Source: Fimbriimonadaceae bacterium
GTDB taxonomy: Bacteria; Armatimonadota; Fimbriimonadia; Fimbriimonadales; Fimbriimonadaceae
Assembly (NCBI GenBank): GCA_022843485.1
Contig: JALHNM010000003.1
Location: 124,001 to 188,000, forward strand
DNA: 64,000 bases
Direction: 5' to 3'
Under the pieces are notes generated by a model. That model did not search any database. It was given only the letters and a program-made list of their open reading frames with translations, and was not told the origin of the DNA. Position numbers and translations under genes: made by a program. Below, piece after piece: positions 33,470-42,801 of this stretch (the stretch's first letter is position 1; the number at the start of each line of letters is the position of its first letter).

Positions 33470-34156
33470 CTATTCGAGCCTGGTCCCGTTGGCCTGGAGA
33501 ATGAACCGGTAGCCGAATAACGCCGCGGAGGTCCTGCACATGACCATCCGGCTCAGGAAGATCTCGAAGAACTCCATGACGCTGGCGAAGTCGGTGTCGA
33601 TCTCGAGCACGAGGGCGACGGTCTTCGCCTCCGTGTCCATTTCGACCCGGCTCTTCGTCACCGCGTAGTTCACGCGGTCGTGGATGTCGAAGGTCTCAAG
33701 GATCGGGTTCTGGACGCGGGAGCGGTGGACGTCGCTCTTGTCGGCGATCACAAGGGCGGCGGTGATGAGGCTCACGGGCGAGCCGACGAGCTCTTCGTGG
33801 TTGCCGATCGCCCCCAGGATCGGGACGACCTCGTCCGGCGGCATCCCCATCTCGTTGAGGAGGGTGAAGGCGACGTTCGCCCCGGAGATCGGGTGGTCGA
33901 CGCGGTTGATGACGTTGCCGATGTCGTGGAGGTAGGCGGCGATCATCGCGAGCTCCACCGTCCGCTCGGGTGTCTCGAGCTTCTCGAGGATATAGCGGGT
34001 GATGCTCGAGACGACCCCGACGTGCCGGTGGCCGTGCTCGGTGTAGCCCATCGAACGGAGCAGTTCGTTGGCGCCGTCGATGAGCACCCGCACCTTGGGG
34101 TTGGCCTTGACGTCCTTGAGCGTGATGGGCCGGGGGGTCGTAGTGGTCTCTGGCAT
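33470..34156 (-). CDS. HD-domain phosphohydrolase-like protein
   Basis: The 228-residue protein has an HD-type metal-binding core: H44 in HGHRHVGVVSS, the HD pair in AAYLHDIGNVINRVDHP and a distal IADKSDVHRSR that could supply the last Asp. HD domains hydrolyse nucleotides or cyclic dinucleotides; the length and helical pattern fit a stand-alone regulator rather than a tRNA nucleotidyltransferase. The C-terminal 60 residues (VEMDTEAKTVALVLEID.DFASVMEFFEIFLSRMVMC) form a separate small domain. It is six bases downstream of the polysaccharide deacetylase gene in the same unit. Confidence 0.83.
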   Translation of the reverse strand: MPETTTTPRPITLKDVKANPKVRVLIDGANELLRSMGYTEHGHRHVGVVSSITRYILEKLETPERTVELAMIAAYLHDIGNVINRVDHPISGANVAFTLLNEMGMPPDEVVPILGAIGNHEELVGSPVSLITAALVIADKSDVHRSRVQNPILETFDIHDRVNYAVTKSRVEMDTEAKTVALVLEIDTDFASVMEFFEIFLSRMVMCRTSAALFGYRFILQANGTRLE

Positions 34157-34162
34157 GTGTGG

Positions 34163-35056
34163 TCAGTCGGTGACGAACGGCTTCGTCTGGCCTCGCTCGA
34201 CCCGGTCGAGCCACCAGCCGATGCCGTAGACACCCTCGTAGGCCCAGACGCGGGGGAGGAGCTTCAAGTTCCGGTCGGGGTTGAGCGGCGACGGGGCAGG
34301 TGCCGACCCTGCAACGACGACCGCCTCGTACGCGTATCGCTCGCCCTGGTAGGTGAACCCGTGGAGGAGCCGACGGTTCTTGGGGACGTTGCCGTACGGC
34401 AGGGCCAGAGTGCGGGCCGCTCGTCCGGTCAGGCGCTTGACGTACCGCATGGACTCCGCCATCTCCCGCTTCACGTCCTGATCCGGGATCGCGTTGAGGG
34501 GCCGGTGGGTCATGGTGTGGGCGGCGATCTCGCTGCCCCAGTCCACGAGCACCCGGGCCTTCTTGCGCCCCAGCCCGCGTTGCTGCCAGGGGCCGTTCGG
34601 CAGGACGAACCAGGTCGCCTTGATCGGGAAGTCCGGGTTCTCGGCGGCGAAGTCCCGCCAGATCCCGACCGCTGACGCCGGGTCGGCCGTCCCGTCCTTG
34701 CGCAGACGGAACTGGGTGACGTCGCTGTCGTCGAACGTGATCACGACCGGCGAGGCCCCCGGCGGGAGGTCGAACTCGCCGTCCACGTACTCGGCCAGGG
34801 TCACCGGCCGGAACCCGAGCCGGTGGAGCCGCTCGAGGTCACGGCGGAAGTTCTTCGCGCTCCGCACCATGTACTTCTCCTTCGGGCCGATCCGGTGGTA
34901 CATCAGGATCGGTACGCGACCCTTGGGATTCGGCGGGCGGGCCGTCACCGGCGGGGGGCCGACCGAAGAATGGACGGCGAGCCCCGGCCTCGGTACGTCG
35001 AGGGGGGCGGGCCGCGCCTGGGGCGCGAGGGCGAGGGCGAGCAGACTCCCGATCAC
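34163..35056 (-). CDS. Polysaccharide deacetylase family protein
   Basis: The 297-residue protein has a short N-terminal hydrophobic stretch and a NodB-type barrel. The motifs are VPILMYHRI, motif 1 VVITFDDSD (the usual TFDDG with Ser-Asp), motif 2 HTMTHRPL and the later LALPYGN. Such enzymes remove acetyl groups from chitin-like or peptidoglycan sugars outside the cytoplasm. Between motif 1 and motif 2 is an insert, typical of Armatimonadota/Planctomycetes members. It starts at GTG 35056, overlapping the stop of the sugar nucleotide enzyme gene, which suggests a role in cell-surface polysaccharide. Confidence 0.85.
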   Translation of the reverse strand: MIGSLLALALAPQARPAPLDVPRPGLAVHSSVGPPPVTARPPNPKGRVPILMYHRIGPKEKYMVRSAKNFRRDLERLHRLGFRPVTLAEYVDGEFDLPPGASPVVITFDDSDVTQFRLRKDGTADPASAVGIWRDFAAENPDFPIKATWFVLPNGPWQQRGLGRKKARVLVDWGSEIAAHTMTHRPLNAIPDQDVKREMAESMRYVKRLTGRAARTLALPYGNVPKNRRLLHGFTYQGERYAYEAVVVAGSAPAPSPLNPDRNLKLLPRVWAYEGVYGIGWWLDRVERGQTKPFVTD

Positions 35057-37566
35057 GAGTGGGTGCCGAACCCACGTATTTTGTCGGCATATCCGCTCAC
35101 AAGACTACGGCTGGCCTCAAGATCGGGGCTCTCGGCGAATACGTGGAGGACGGGCTCGAAGCTGTCGGGCCGGATCAGGATCCAGGCGTCCTCCGTGTAG
35201 ACCTTGATCCCGTCCACGAGCTCGACCCGCTCCTCTTGCCGGTGCTCCTCGGCCAGGCGGCGCATCACGGTGCCCTTCGTTTCCCACGGGCACTCGACCT
35301 TCTCGTAGGCGAGGTGGAAGTCGGGAAGTGCGTCGACGACTTCGCTCAGCCGGAGCCGGGTGGCCTCGAGCATGGCGACGAGGTTGCCGAGGGCGAAGAG
35401 GGCGTCGAACCCCGGGCCCAACGACGGGAAGATGAACCCGCCACCCTCCTCTCCGGCGAAGGCCACGCCTTCGCCTCCAGCGGCGGCCATGAGGTCCCGA
35501 ACGTTCGACCTGGAGCGCACGACCTCGGCCCCCTCGCGCCGCAAGAGGTCCTCTAGGCGACTGGGTGCGGTCACCGTCATGACGATCTTCGGGTGCGGCC
35601 GAGTCCGGGCGGTAAGGAGGCAGAGCGCGGCGAAGAGCGTGTGGCCCATCAGCGGCCTACCCCGGTCGTCCACCACGAACAGGCTCTCGCCCTCGTTCGC
35701 GAAGAGGACACCCATGGCGTAGTCGAGCGAGCCGACGATATGGCCGAGGTTCTTGAGGTGGCCCTCGATCTCCTCCGGACTACGGGGGGAGCGGCGGGCG
35801 TCGTTGTAGGCGTTGAGGCTGATCGCCTGGACGCCCAGGCCCTGGAGGATCGGGGGCAGGATCGGACTGATCGAACTGTAGCCGTAGTCGACCGCGATCC
35901 GTCGCCGGCGCCCGGTGGCGGTCGCGTTGAGCTGGCGGAAGAAGTCGGCCCGGTAGGCCTCGACGCTGTTGTGGACGACGTCGATGACCCCGAGCTCGTC
36001 CGAGTCGATCCGCTGGAACTCCTCGCGGTAGAAGACGGACTCGACCTTCCGCTCCATCGCCTGTTCGATGTAGTGGCCCGCGCCGTTGAAGGTCTCGAGC
36101 AGCGTGAGGCGGGCGTTGCCCGGGAGTTTGCGGGTGTTGATGGCCGCCACCGCGTCACTCCCCCGCACGAAGTGCCGGATCACGGGCAGCGGCGTCCCCC
36201 GCATGTCGAGCACGTTGCACCCGGTGCTCAGGAGGCTCGCGATGACGGACCTCTTGATCATGCGCGAGCTTCGGGCCGAGTCCCGGCTCGTGACGACACG
36301 GCTGTACTGGGGCAGCACCGTCCCGAGGGCGAGCCCGTACCGGGTGGCGAACTCAGGCGTGATCTCGATGTTGCTGAGCCCAGCCACGCCGAGGTCACGG
36401 AAAAGCGACCCCCGCCACTTGTTCCCCCAAACGAGGGACATGGTCAGAGTCGAGCCACGCTCGATGAGCTTATCGGGCCAGACCTTGATTCGGGGCCGGA
36501 TCGTGCACCCGACGTCGATGAGGCACCGGTCTCCCACAACCGCGTCCTCCATGACCTTGGTGTCGCGCTTGATCGTCACCCGCGACCCGATCACGGCCGA
36601 CCGCACCGACACGTCCAGGCCCAGGTAGGACGAGTCCCAGACCACGCTGCGCTCGATCGTCGCCCCCTCTTCGACCAACGTGCTGTCGCCGAGCACCGTG
36701 TAGGGCCCGACTTGGCTGTTCCGCTTGACCCTGCTGTTCCGGCCAATGCAGACCGGGGGCACGATCTGGGCTGAGTCGTCGATCACCGTCCCCTCTCCGA
36801 CCCAGACGCCAGGCCGCACCTCCTGGCCCGTCGGCCGCAAGACCGTCTCGCCGGAAAGGACGTGGTGCTGGGCCTCCATGTACTGCGGGATCGTGCCCAC
36901 GTCGCACCAATACTCGTCCATCACGTAGCCGTAGAGGGGCGCTCCCTCGGAAAGCAGCCGCGGGAAAATGTCCCGACTCCAGTCGTAGGGGCGGCCCTGG
37001 GTCATCGACTTCAGTATCTCGGGCTCGAGGATGTAGATGCCCGTGTTGACGGTGTCGCTGAAGACCTCTGACCAGCCCGGTTTCTCAAGGAAGCGCTCGA
37101 CCCGCCCGTCCTCCCCTGTGATCACGATGCCGAACTCGAGCGGGTTCGGGACCCGGGTCAGGACGAGGGTCGCAAGGGCCCCTTTCTCCCGGTGGAAGGC
37201 AAGGGCTTTGGTGAGGTCGCAGTCCGTGAGCGCATCACCGCTGACGATGAAGAACGTACCGTCCTTGAGCTCGTCCTCGGCGAGCTTGACGCTCCCGGCT
37301 GTGCCCAGCGGGGAGTCCTCGATCGTGTACGTCATCCGCACGCCGAACTCGGAACCGTCGCCGAAGAAGTTCTGGATCTCGTCCGGCAGGTAGAAGAGGG
37401 TCGAGACGACGTCCGTGACCCCGTGCCGCACGAGCAGGTCGAGGATGTGGGCCATGATCGGCCGGTTGACGACCGGCACCATCGGCTTGGGGCGGTTCGT
37501 CGTGATCGGGCGCAACCGCGTCCCTTCCCCTCCCGCCATGACGACCGCCTTGAGTTTGGTGCTCAC
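35053..37566 (-). CDS. Mannose-1-phosphate guanylyltransferase-like fusion with degenerate phosphomannomutase domain
   Basis: The 837-residue protein has three parts. Residues 5-240 are a nucleotidyltransferase with [41 protein letters not shown] and FLEKPGW. Residues 255-375 are a left-handed beta-helix of hexapeptide repeats. Residues 380-837 have the overall fold of the phosphohexomutase family. In the last part the active-site phosphoserine loop (TASHNP in active enzymes) reads INTRKLPGN at 476-484. The metal loop (DGDGDR) reads ANEGES at 623-628, so mutase activity is unlikely. The N-terminal domain probably makes an NDP-sugar for surface polysaccharide. GTG 37566 has AAGGG 8 bases upstream. 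Confidence 0.9.
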   Translation of the reverse strand: MSTKLKAVVMAGGEGTRLRPITTNRPKPMVPVVNRPIMAHILDLLVRHGVTDVVSTLFYLPDEIQNFFGDGSEFGVRMTYTIEDSPLGTAGSVKLAEDELKDGTFFIVSGDALTDCDLTKALAFHREKGALATLVLTRVPNPLEFGIVITGEDGRVERFLEKPGWSEVFSDTVNTGIYILEPEILKSMTQGRPYDWSRDIFPRLLSEGAPLYGYVMDEYWCDVGTIPQYMEAQHHVLSGETVLRPTGQEVRPGVWVGEGTVIDDSAQIVPPVCIGRNSRVKRNSQVGPYTVLGDSTLVEEGATIERSVVWDSSYLGLDVSVRSAVIGSRVTIKRDTKVMEDAVVGDRCLIDVGCTIRPRIKVWPDKLIERGSTLTMSLVWGNKWRGSLFRDLGVAGLSNIEITPEFATRYGLALGTVLPQYSRVVTSRDSARSSRMIKRSVIASLLSTGCNVLDMRGTPLPVIRHFVRGSDAVAAINTRKLPGNARLTLLETFNGAGHYIEQAMERKVESVFYREEFQRIDSDELGVIDVVHNSVEAYRADFFRQLNATATGRRRRIAVDYGYSSISPILPPILQGLGVQAISLNAYNDARRSPRSPEEIEGHLKNLGHIVGSLDYAMGVLFANEGESLFVVDDRGRPLMGHTLFAALCLLTARTRPHPKIVMTVTAPSRLEDLLRREGAEVVRSRSNVRDLMAAAGGEGVAFAGEEGGGFIFPSLGPGFDALFALGNLVAMLEATRLRLSEVVDALPDFHLAYEKVECPWETKGTVMRRLAEEHRQEERVELVDGIKVYTEDAWILIRPDSFEPVLHVFAESPDLEASRSLVSGYADKIRGFGTHS

Positions 37567-37625
37567 CGTTGCGCCCTTCTCGGATTATCGCACCGGGCGA
37601 GGTCAGGGGCTGGCCACGTCGGGAT

Positions 37626-38381
37626 TCAGCGCCGCCCAGCCTTCTCGCGCAGGAATTCGGCGAGGTCGGCCAGGCGGTCGGTGTTGATGAGGTCGACCCC
37701 CTGGTCGTAGAGGACGGTGAACGCGTTCCGGTTCTGGGGCGCCGCCCAGAACCGCACCTTCCGGCCGCGAGCATGGGCAAGCGTCACAAAGTCGCGGATC
37801 CGGAGCCTGGTGTCTTGGGGCACGGGCCCGATGCCGCGCCAGTCGAAGAGGCCCTTCCAGTCCTCGCTCACGAGTGGGATGCGGTACGAGGGGAGCTCGC
37901 TGTAGAGGTCGGCCCGGCGCCCGTCGAGCCCCATCAGGGCGTCAGGGTCGCGAAGGATCGCCCGCCGGGCCCGGTCGCCGCTGACGATGACCCGGACCGC
38001 ACCGGGCTTGTCGGTGGCCAGCATCTCCCGGCGCTCGTCGAGCAACACGCGGAGGCGCTTGTAGACCGCCTCCCCGTTCTCCTTCACGTCCACGAGGAGG
38101 GTGAACTCCGGGCCGTTCGGGTAGACCCGTCCCCCGTTCGCCCGGACTCGCTCCCGCAAGGGGTCCAGGTAGAGCGCCTCGAGCGTCCGCCCGGGCTTGA
38201 GCTCGTCCTTGCTGTGCCCGACGAGCAGGTCGCTCCCGACCAAGAACACGTCCGCTTCCACGCTACAGAACCCTTGCTCCAGGGCGTCGAGCAAGGGTCG
38301 CGGCCGCCAGTAGTCGTTGTGCGAGTGGGCCCGTTCGAGCGGGGTCACCTGGAGGGCGAGGGCAAGGGTCAGGGCGAGCAC
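37626..38381 (-). CDS. Glycerophosphodiester phosphodiesterase-like (PI-PLC-fold) protein
   Basis: The 251-residue protein has a hydrophobic N-terminus (possible signal, LALTLALALQ). A PI-PLC-like TIM barrel follows: AHSHNDYWRPRPLLDAL with catalytic His, GFCSVEADVFLVGSDLLVGHSKDEL with metal-binding Glu/Asp and second His, LLVDVKENG, and the closing DLINTDRLADLAEFL. This pattern matches the AIM6/GDPD-related group found in many bacteria. The substrate is probably an extracellular phosphodiester. Translation appears to start at GTG 38381. It lies 59 bases upstream of the nucleotidyltransferase fusion and is divergent from hisS. Confidence 0.82.
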   Translation of the reverse strand: MLALTLALALQVTPLERAHSHNDYWRPRPLLDALEQGFCSVEADVFLVGSDLLVGHSKDELKPGRTLEALYLDPLRERVRANGGRVYPNGPEFTLLVDVKENGEAVYKRLRVLLDERREMLATDKPGAVRVIVSGDRARRAILRDPDALMGLDGRRADLYSELPSYRIPLVSEDWKGLFDWRGIGPVPQDTRLRIRDFVTLAHARGRKVRFWAAPQNRNAFTVLYDQGVDLINTDRLADLAEFLREKAGRR

Positions 38382-38424
38382 GTACAGGTTGTACCCACCG
38401 CCGTACCCGGCCGCACTGGGCTGT

Positions 38425-38468
38425 GTCCTTGCGGTGTCCGTGCGGTGTCCGTGCGGTGTCCGTGCGCT
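38425..38468 (+). repeat. Four tandem 11-base repeats upstream of hisS
   Basis: Four units of 11 bases are arrayed head to tail: GTCCTTGCGGT, GTCCGTGCGGT, GTCCGTGCGGT, GTCCGTGCGCT. They lie in the divergent intergenic region between the phosphodiesterase gene and hisS, 120 bases before the hisS ATG. The 11-base period is about one DNA turn, so a regulator array is possible, as is simple slippage. Confidence 0.8.
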
Positions 38469-38587
38469 CGACCGCTCGGAGACCCCGGGTACGAACCCCG
38501 GCGAGGGGAAGGTGACACGGCAGTGAAGCCGGGGTTGGCCCTCGCTCGCCCGGCGCGACCCCGGGGCGAGCGGGCAGAATAGGGCGC

Positions 38588-39841
38588 ATGAAGTTCCAGG
38601 GCCCCCGCGGCGCAGACGACGTCCTTCCGAACGCGATCCCCGTCTGGCGGCACATTGAGGACACCTGGCGCAGGCTGGTCACCCAGTACGGATACCTTGA
38701 GGTGCGACCGCCGATGTTCGAATCGTACGACCTCTTCGTCCGGTCGAGCGGCGAGACGAGCGACATCGTCAGCAAGGAGATGTACGACTTCACGGACAAG
38801 GGGGGTCGGCACATGGCGCTGCGCCCGGAGCTTACGGCGAGCGTCGTCCGGGCCTACCTCGAGCACTCGTTGGGGGCGGCGGGCGGGCCGGTCCGGCTCT
38901 GGTACTGCGGGCCGATCTTCCGCTACGGGAGGCCGGGGAAGGGGCGCTACCGTCAGTTCCACCAGGTCGGGCTCGAGGTGCTCGGTTCGCCCAGCCCCGC
39001 GGCCGACGCGGAGGTCATGGAGGTCGCCTACCGGTTCTACACAGCGCTCGGCCTGCGCCGGGCGAAGCTCCTGGTCAACAACATCGGTCGCTTCGACGCC
39101 CGGGAGCGGTTCGGCGAGGCGGTCCTTGCCCACGTGGCTGCGTGGCTCGCCGACCAGACCGAGGAGGATCGAGCGAGGGCCCACAAGAACCCGATGCGCC
39201 TGCTCGACTCGAAGGACGCCGACCTCCAAGCCCTGCTGAAGGACGGCCCCCGGATCGCCGACTGCCTGGGCGACGAGAGCCGCGCCCACGGGGAAGCGGT
39301 CCTCGAGCGGCTCGCCGAGGCGGGGGTGCCGTTCGAGGTCGACCCGGGGATCGTCCGGGGCCTCGACTACTACACGGACACCGTGTTCGAGGTCGCCGCG
39401 GAGGGACTGGGCACGAGCCTCTCCCTCTGCGGTGGGGGCCGGTACGACACGCTCGTCTCCGAACTCGGAGGGCAGCCGACACCCGCGGTGGGGGTCGCGC
39501 CAGGGCTCGAGCGAGCGATCCTCGCAATGGAACTCGAGGGGGTCGAAGTGCCGAACCCCGCCTTGGACGCCTACCTCGTCGCCGCGACCGAGGGGGCGAG
39601 GGCCACGATCGGGGAGCTGGCGGGCGAGGTCCGGGCGGCCGGGTTCGCATGTTTGCGCGACCTCGACGGCAAGAGCCTGAAGGCTCAGTTCAAGCAGGCC
39701 GACCGGAGCGGGGCCCGCCTGGCTCTGATCGTCGGCGACGACGAGCTCGCGGCGGGCACGGTGACCGTCCGCGACCTAGCGACCGGCGAGCAAGGTTCGG
39801 TGCCACGCAGCGAGGCGGTAGCCCGTCTGAAAGGGTTGTGA
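38588..39841 (+). CDS. hisS: Histidyl-tRNA synthetase
   Basis: This enzyme charges tRNA-His. The 417 residues begin KFQGPRGADDVLP and show motif 1 (VRPPMFESYDLF), motif 2 (RPGKGRYRQFHQVGLEVLG), the histidine-A loop RGLDYYTDTVFEV and motif 3 (GGGRYDTLVSELGGQPTPAVGVAPGLERAI). A C-terminal HGTP anticodon-binding domain of about 90 residues follows. The gene is complete and leads a four-gene unit; the next gene starts at GTG inside its stop codon. Confidence 0.97.
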   Translation: MKFQGPRGADDVLPNAIPVWRHIEDTWRRLVTQYGYLEVRPPMFESYDLFVRSSGETSDIVSKEMYDFTDKGGRHMALRPELTASVVRAYLEHSLGAAGGPVRLWYCGPIFRYGRPGKGRYRQFHQVGLEVLGSPSPAADAEVMEVAYRFYTALGLRRAKLLVNNIGRFDARERFGEAVLAHVAAWLADQTEEDRARAHKNPMRLLDSKDADLQALLKDGPRIADCLGDESRAHGEAVLERLAEAGVPFEVDPGIVRGLDYYTDTVFEVAAEGLGTSLSLCGGGRYDTLVSELGGQPTPAVGVAPGLERAILAMELEGVEVPNPALDAYLVAATEGARATIGELAGEVRAAGFACLRDLDGKSLKAQFKQADRSGARLALIVGDDELAAGTVTVRDLATGEQGSVPRSEAVARLKGL

Positions 39842-40716
39842 ACCGGGCCCTCGCCCTTCTCGCCCCACTCGCGTTGACGGGCGCGAGCTTCGCCCAAGCC
39901 CCCGACATCGCGGCCTTCGTCGAACTCCGCCCGACCTGGCAGGTGCGGAGCGGGGCCAAGAACGTGTTCCGATACTACGACCCGCTCGTACGGTACAGCC
40001 TGGTCGGGTTGCGGCTCGGGCTGGAGCCGGGCCTTCGGGGGTACGTCGCCCAGCGACTGGAGAAGGCCCCGGGCGACGGAGACCCGGAAGGGATCGACGA
40101 GGCCTGGGTCGAAGACCCAGGAGTATGGCGGATCGGCAAGCAATACCTTCCCTTCGGCCGGCAGGGGCTCTTGCGGGAGACCGTGAACGCCGTCCGGTTC
40201 GATACCCGGCTCGTCTTCGAGGACGTCCCGATCGCGATGGCGGCCTGTGACGGGGGTCCAGGACGCCCGCGGGGGGTCGCGGGGCGGATCGGCCGGTCGG
40301 CTGGCCTGAGCTTCGCCGTCGGCGACCACTTTGGGGTGCAGCAGACTGCCTTCGCCGCGTTCCGCGACCCCGAAGAGGCCCCGGGGAAGGGTGGGGGGCA
40401 CCGGCTCGTCCTCGGCTTGGACGCTGAGCGCTCGTTCGGCCCCACTCTCGCGACCGTCGAATGGTCGGCCCTGCGCGAAGCGAACCGGGTGGCCGACCCC
40501 GACCGGGACTTCAGCGAAGTCCGCGTCCAATGGGTGACCCGCGGGACTCGCTACCCGATCACGGCCTCATGGGGCCGCGAATGGCGGTCGCGAAGGGACG
40601 TCTACCGGATCGAGGCCCAACTCGGCCAAAAGGGGGCGGTCGTCTACGTCCCTGCGATCCGGACGGAACGGCTGAGGTTCCGTGACTTCTCGCTGACGGC
40701 AGTGGTGCGGCTGTGA
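39838..40716 (+). CDS. Secreted or outer-membrane beta-rich protein of unknown function
   Basis: The 292-residue protein starts at GTG 39838 (overlap with hisS) with a signal peptide (VNRALALLAPLALTGASFAQ). Alternating polar/aromatic strands follow: FVELRPTWQVR, YSLVGLRLGLEPGLRGYVAQRLE, WRIGKQYLPFGRQGLLRETVNAVRF, LSFAVGDHFGVQQTAFAAF, RVQWVTRGTRYPITASWGREWRS. It ends in a strand (DFSLTAVVRL) with C-terminal Leu. This pattern suggests a beta-barrel, such as a phosphate-selective porin O/P-like protein with its LPFG motif, but no firm family can be given. A gene of this type behind hisS is unexpected. Confidence 0.72.
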   Translation: MNRALALLAPLALTGASFAQAPDIAAFVELRPTWQVRSGAKNVFRYYDPLVRYSLVGLRLGLEPGLRGYVAQRLEKAPGDGDPEGIDEAWVEDPGVWRIGKQYLPFGRQGLLRETVNAVRFDTRLVFEDVPIAMAACDGGPGRPRGVAGRIGRSAGLSFAVGDHFGVQQTAFAAFRDPEEAPGKGGGHRLVLGLDAERSFGPTLATVEWSALREANRVADPDRDFSEVRVQWVTRGTRYPITASWGREWRSRRDVYRIEAQLGQKGAVVYVPAIRTERLRFRDFSLTAVVRL

Positions 40717-41420
40717 GGGGCGTGCTCCGTCGGCCAGGAGTTTGGCTCGGCCTGGCGCTGGCGGCGGTGGGGCTCGTGATCGGCCAGCCTCTCCTGGCGC
40801 TCGGCGGGGTTGCGGTCGCGCTTGGGTCGGCGGCGTTCGGAGCCCTCAGGCGGGCGGAAGTGGACACCCCGGAGGCTGGCGAGCTCGGGGCCGAGGGCCG
40901 GTCGCTCGTCCGTCCTCTGAGGGACGCCCAGCGCCGGCTTTCGGAGCTCGCCGCCCAGAACGCAGGGCGACCGGAGGTGGCGGTCGTGGCCACGGAGGCG
41001 GCGGCCGAGGCAGAGACCGTCGTCGCCCGGGCTACCGAGATCGCCCTCGCCCGTCAGCGACTGAAGGAGACGATCCGCGGGCGGGGGCTCGCCGAGACTG
41101 AGCTTGGGCGGGCCGAGCGGCTTCTCACCGAGGCTAAGTCCGACGCCGAGCGGCAAGCCCTCGAGGCCGCTCGGGCCAGCCGGACCGAGCAACTCAAACG
41201 CCTGGACGAGGCCCAAGCGACGGTCGACGCGCTCTCCGCCCGGCTCCGCCAAGCCGAGGCCGTCCTGGGGGAGCTGACGGCGTCGGTCACCGCGGCGAGC
41301 GTCTCCGCCCAAGCCCAAGCGATCGACCGCGAGGCGCTCGACTCGGCCCTTACCGGGCTGCGCTCGTTCGGGACGTCCCTGGACGAAGCGGCGGCGATGT
41401 TGGAGGATCGGCAACGATGA
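40713..41420 (+). CDS. Membrane-anchored coiled-coil protein, unknown
   Basis: The 235-residue protein has one or two N-terminal membrane helices (about residues 9-43: VWLGLALAAVGLVIGQPLLALGGVAVALGSAAFGAL). A long, Ala/Glu/Leu/Arg-rich helix follows, predicted as coiled coil from about 60 to 200. No known domain was recognised. The GTG at 40713 overlaps the preceding stop by four bases and its own stop overlaps the next ATG (ATGA). Its role could be to present a cytoplasmic scaffold to the J-domain-like protein encoded next; this is inference from linkage only. Confidence 0.75.
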   Translation: MRGVLRRPGVWLGLALAAVGLVIGQPLLALGGVAVALGSAAFGALRRAEVDTPEAGELGAEGRSLVRPLRDAQRRLSELAAQNAGRPEVAVVATEAAAEAETVVARATEIALARQRLKETIRGRGLAETELGRAERLLTEAKSDAERQALEAARASRTEQLKRLDEAQATVDALSARLRQAEAVLGELTASVTAASVSAQAQAIDREALDSALTGLRSFGTSLDEAAAMLEDRQR

Positions 41421-41845
41421 GCGAGTTCCGTAGGGCGTACGACCTTCTCCGCGGCTACGTCAACCGGGAGGCCGACCGCATCCGCGGGATCGATCTCCAC
41501 AAGGCCTGGGAGGAGCTCCAAGAAGGGCTCGCGGCCCCAACCTCCGCCTCCGACCCGCCTCTCGAATCGGTGACCGAAACGGCCCGGGTGGACGAGTTGA
41601 GCGACGAGCAGCGCGAACAGGCAGCCCGACAGATCCTTGGGGTGGACGAGTCGGCCGGGTTCGAGGAGATCCGCCGCGCCTTCGAGAAACTGAACCGGCG
41701 CAGCCAACCGGCCAACTTCCCGGAAGGGTCCGCCGAAGCCGAGAACGCCCGCGCGATCCACCTCCGCGTGAACTGGGCGTACCGCGAGTTGACGAAAGGC
41801 ACAAGCGAGATGGAGAAGCGGTTCCGCTCGCTCGAAATCGAATAA
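41417..41845 (+). CDS. J-domain-like protein without HPD motif
   Basis: The 142-residue soluble protein has a C-terminal region (about 68-130) that looks like a DnaJ domain: ARQILGVDESAGFEEIRRAFEKLNRRSQPANF, then NARAIHLRVNWAYRELTKG. The helix II to helix III turn, where HPD would activate DnaK, reads RRSQPANF. It therefore resembles the degenerate J-like proteins of cyanobacteria and Armatimonadota and is unlikely to stimulate Hsp70. The N-terminal helix EFRRAYDLLRGYVNREADRI is amphipathic. It is the last gene of the hisS unit. Confidence 0.7.
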   Translation: MSEFRRAYDLLRGYVNREADRIRGIDLHKAWEELQEGLAAPTSASDPPLESVTETARVDELSDEQREQAARQILGVDESAGFEEIRRAFEKLNRRSQPANFPEGSAEAENARAIHLRVNWAYRELTKGTSEMEKRFRSLEIE

Positions 41846-42147
41846 GGCCTTGGCAGAGGTATTCCGCATCTAGGGGATCGGTCTTGGCGAACTGGAGACC
41901 GAGTCTTGGCCCCGGCGAGACTGGCCCATCGAAGACGTTAACTTACGTCGTACCTGCGACGGGGCCGAATTCAAAAGGAACGCGAAACGAAGCGGGGCGA
42001 AGAGACTAGCGCTGTTTCTATCTTTGGGTTATTGGGGTTCGTAAGCGTCCCCTTTTTCCGGAAAAGTTCTCCCGAAGCCTTGCCCTCGGTCTTGACGAGG
42101 GGCTAGACTCGGCCAGCGTCGCAGGATGGCGACGGGAAAGCAACGAC
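41846..42147. other. Intergenic region before PEP-CTERM gene
   Basis: The 302 bases contain no convincing gene. Visible elements are a hairpin CGTCG-TACCTG-CGACG at 41946-41961 and a perfect 12-base palindrome TTTTCCGGAAAA at 42054-42065. A TTGACG at 42092 has no good -10 partner. The region is less GC-rich than its surroundings and probably holds the promoter of the PEP-CTERM gene. Confidence 0.5.
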
Positions 42148-42729
42148 ATGAAGCGAATCCTTCTCACCTTCACCCTAGGGGCTGCCTTCTGCCCTGCCTT
42201 CGCGCTCCAGCTCCTCGCCAACGGGGACTTCGAGTCGGGCGTCCTTACTCCGTGGGCGCAGACGATCGACCTCGGCGGCCCAGAGAACTGGAGCGTCACT
42301 CGAAACGACAAGGCTAACGGCACCTTCAGTGCCACCGCCCGGGGCAACAAGATGCTCTACCAGAGCGTCGCACCGATCTCGGCCCGATTCATCGTCTCGT
42401 CCCGCGTGACCCTGAAGAACTCCGACGCGACCTTCAACGCGTACCGTTGGTACTACACGGACAACACGTACACCGAGAACTACCTTCAGACTCCCAACTC
42501 CGCCTGGAACACGTACAGCCTCCTGCCGGGACTCAATCGGTCCAAGACGGTGGCCGGCCTCGGCATCTTCGGCGTAAACGGCGGGATCACGTTCCGCACA
42601 TGGATCGACGACGTGAGCGTGATCGGTGTCCGCTCGGGCGGGGCGAACCTGAACCCGGTGCCCGAGCCGGCGACCCTCGCCGCGTTCGGCGCGCTGATCG
42701 CCTTGGTCGCCCGTCGCCGCAAAGCCTAA
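42148..42729 (+). CDS. PEP-CTERM sorted surface protein
   Basis: The 193-residue protein has a signal peptide (MKRILLTFTLGAAFCPAFA) and a jelly-roll-like domain typical of carbohydrate-binding surface proteins: LLANGDFESGVLTPWAQ, ENWSV, TFRTWIDDVSVIG. At the end is the PEP-CTERM sorting tag VPEPATLAAFGALIALVARRRKA, a Pro-Glu-Pro motif followed by a helix and a basic tail. Such proteins are processed by an exosortase, which is not encoded in this window. GGAAAG lies ahead of the ATG, and a 12-base-pair terminator follows. The gene stands alone. Confidence 0.92.
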   Translation: MKRILLTFTLGAAFCPAFALQLLANGDFESGVLTPWAQTIDLGGPENWSVTRNDKANGTFSATARGNKMLYQSVAPISARFIVSSRVTLKNSDATFNAYRWYYTDNTYTENYLQTPNSAWNTYSLLPGLNRSKTVAGLGIFGVNGGITFRTWIDDVSVIGVRSGGANLNPVPEPATLAAFGALIALVARRRKA

Positions 42730-42757
42730 GTCGTCCTCCCATACCTTCCCAGATCGT

Positions 42758-42787
42758 AGGGCCAGGGTGTATCGCCACCCTGGCCCT
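42758..42787 (+). terminator. Terminator between PEP-CTERM gene and E2 gene
   Basis: AGGGCCAGGGTG and CACCCTGGCCCT form a perfect 12-base-pair stem with a 6-base loop, followed by CGGCGTTT. It can serve both convergent genes. Confidence 0.82.
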
Positions 42788-42801
42788 CGGCGTTTGCCGG
42801 G

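Noticed and set aside
38425-38468. CRISPR or T-box element upstream of hisS
   Set aside because: The units are 11 bases without spacers, and no T-box sequence or specifier hairpin is visible.
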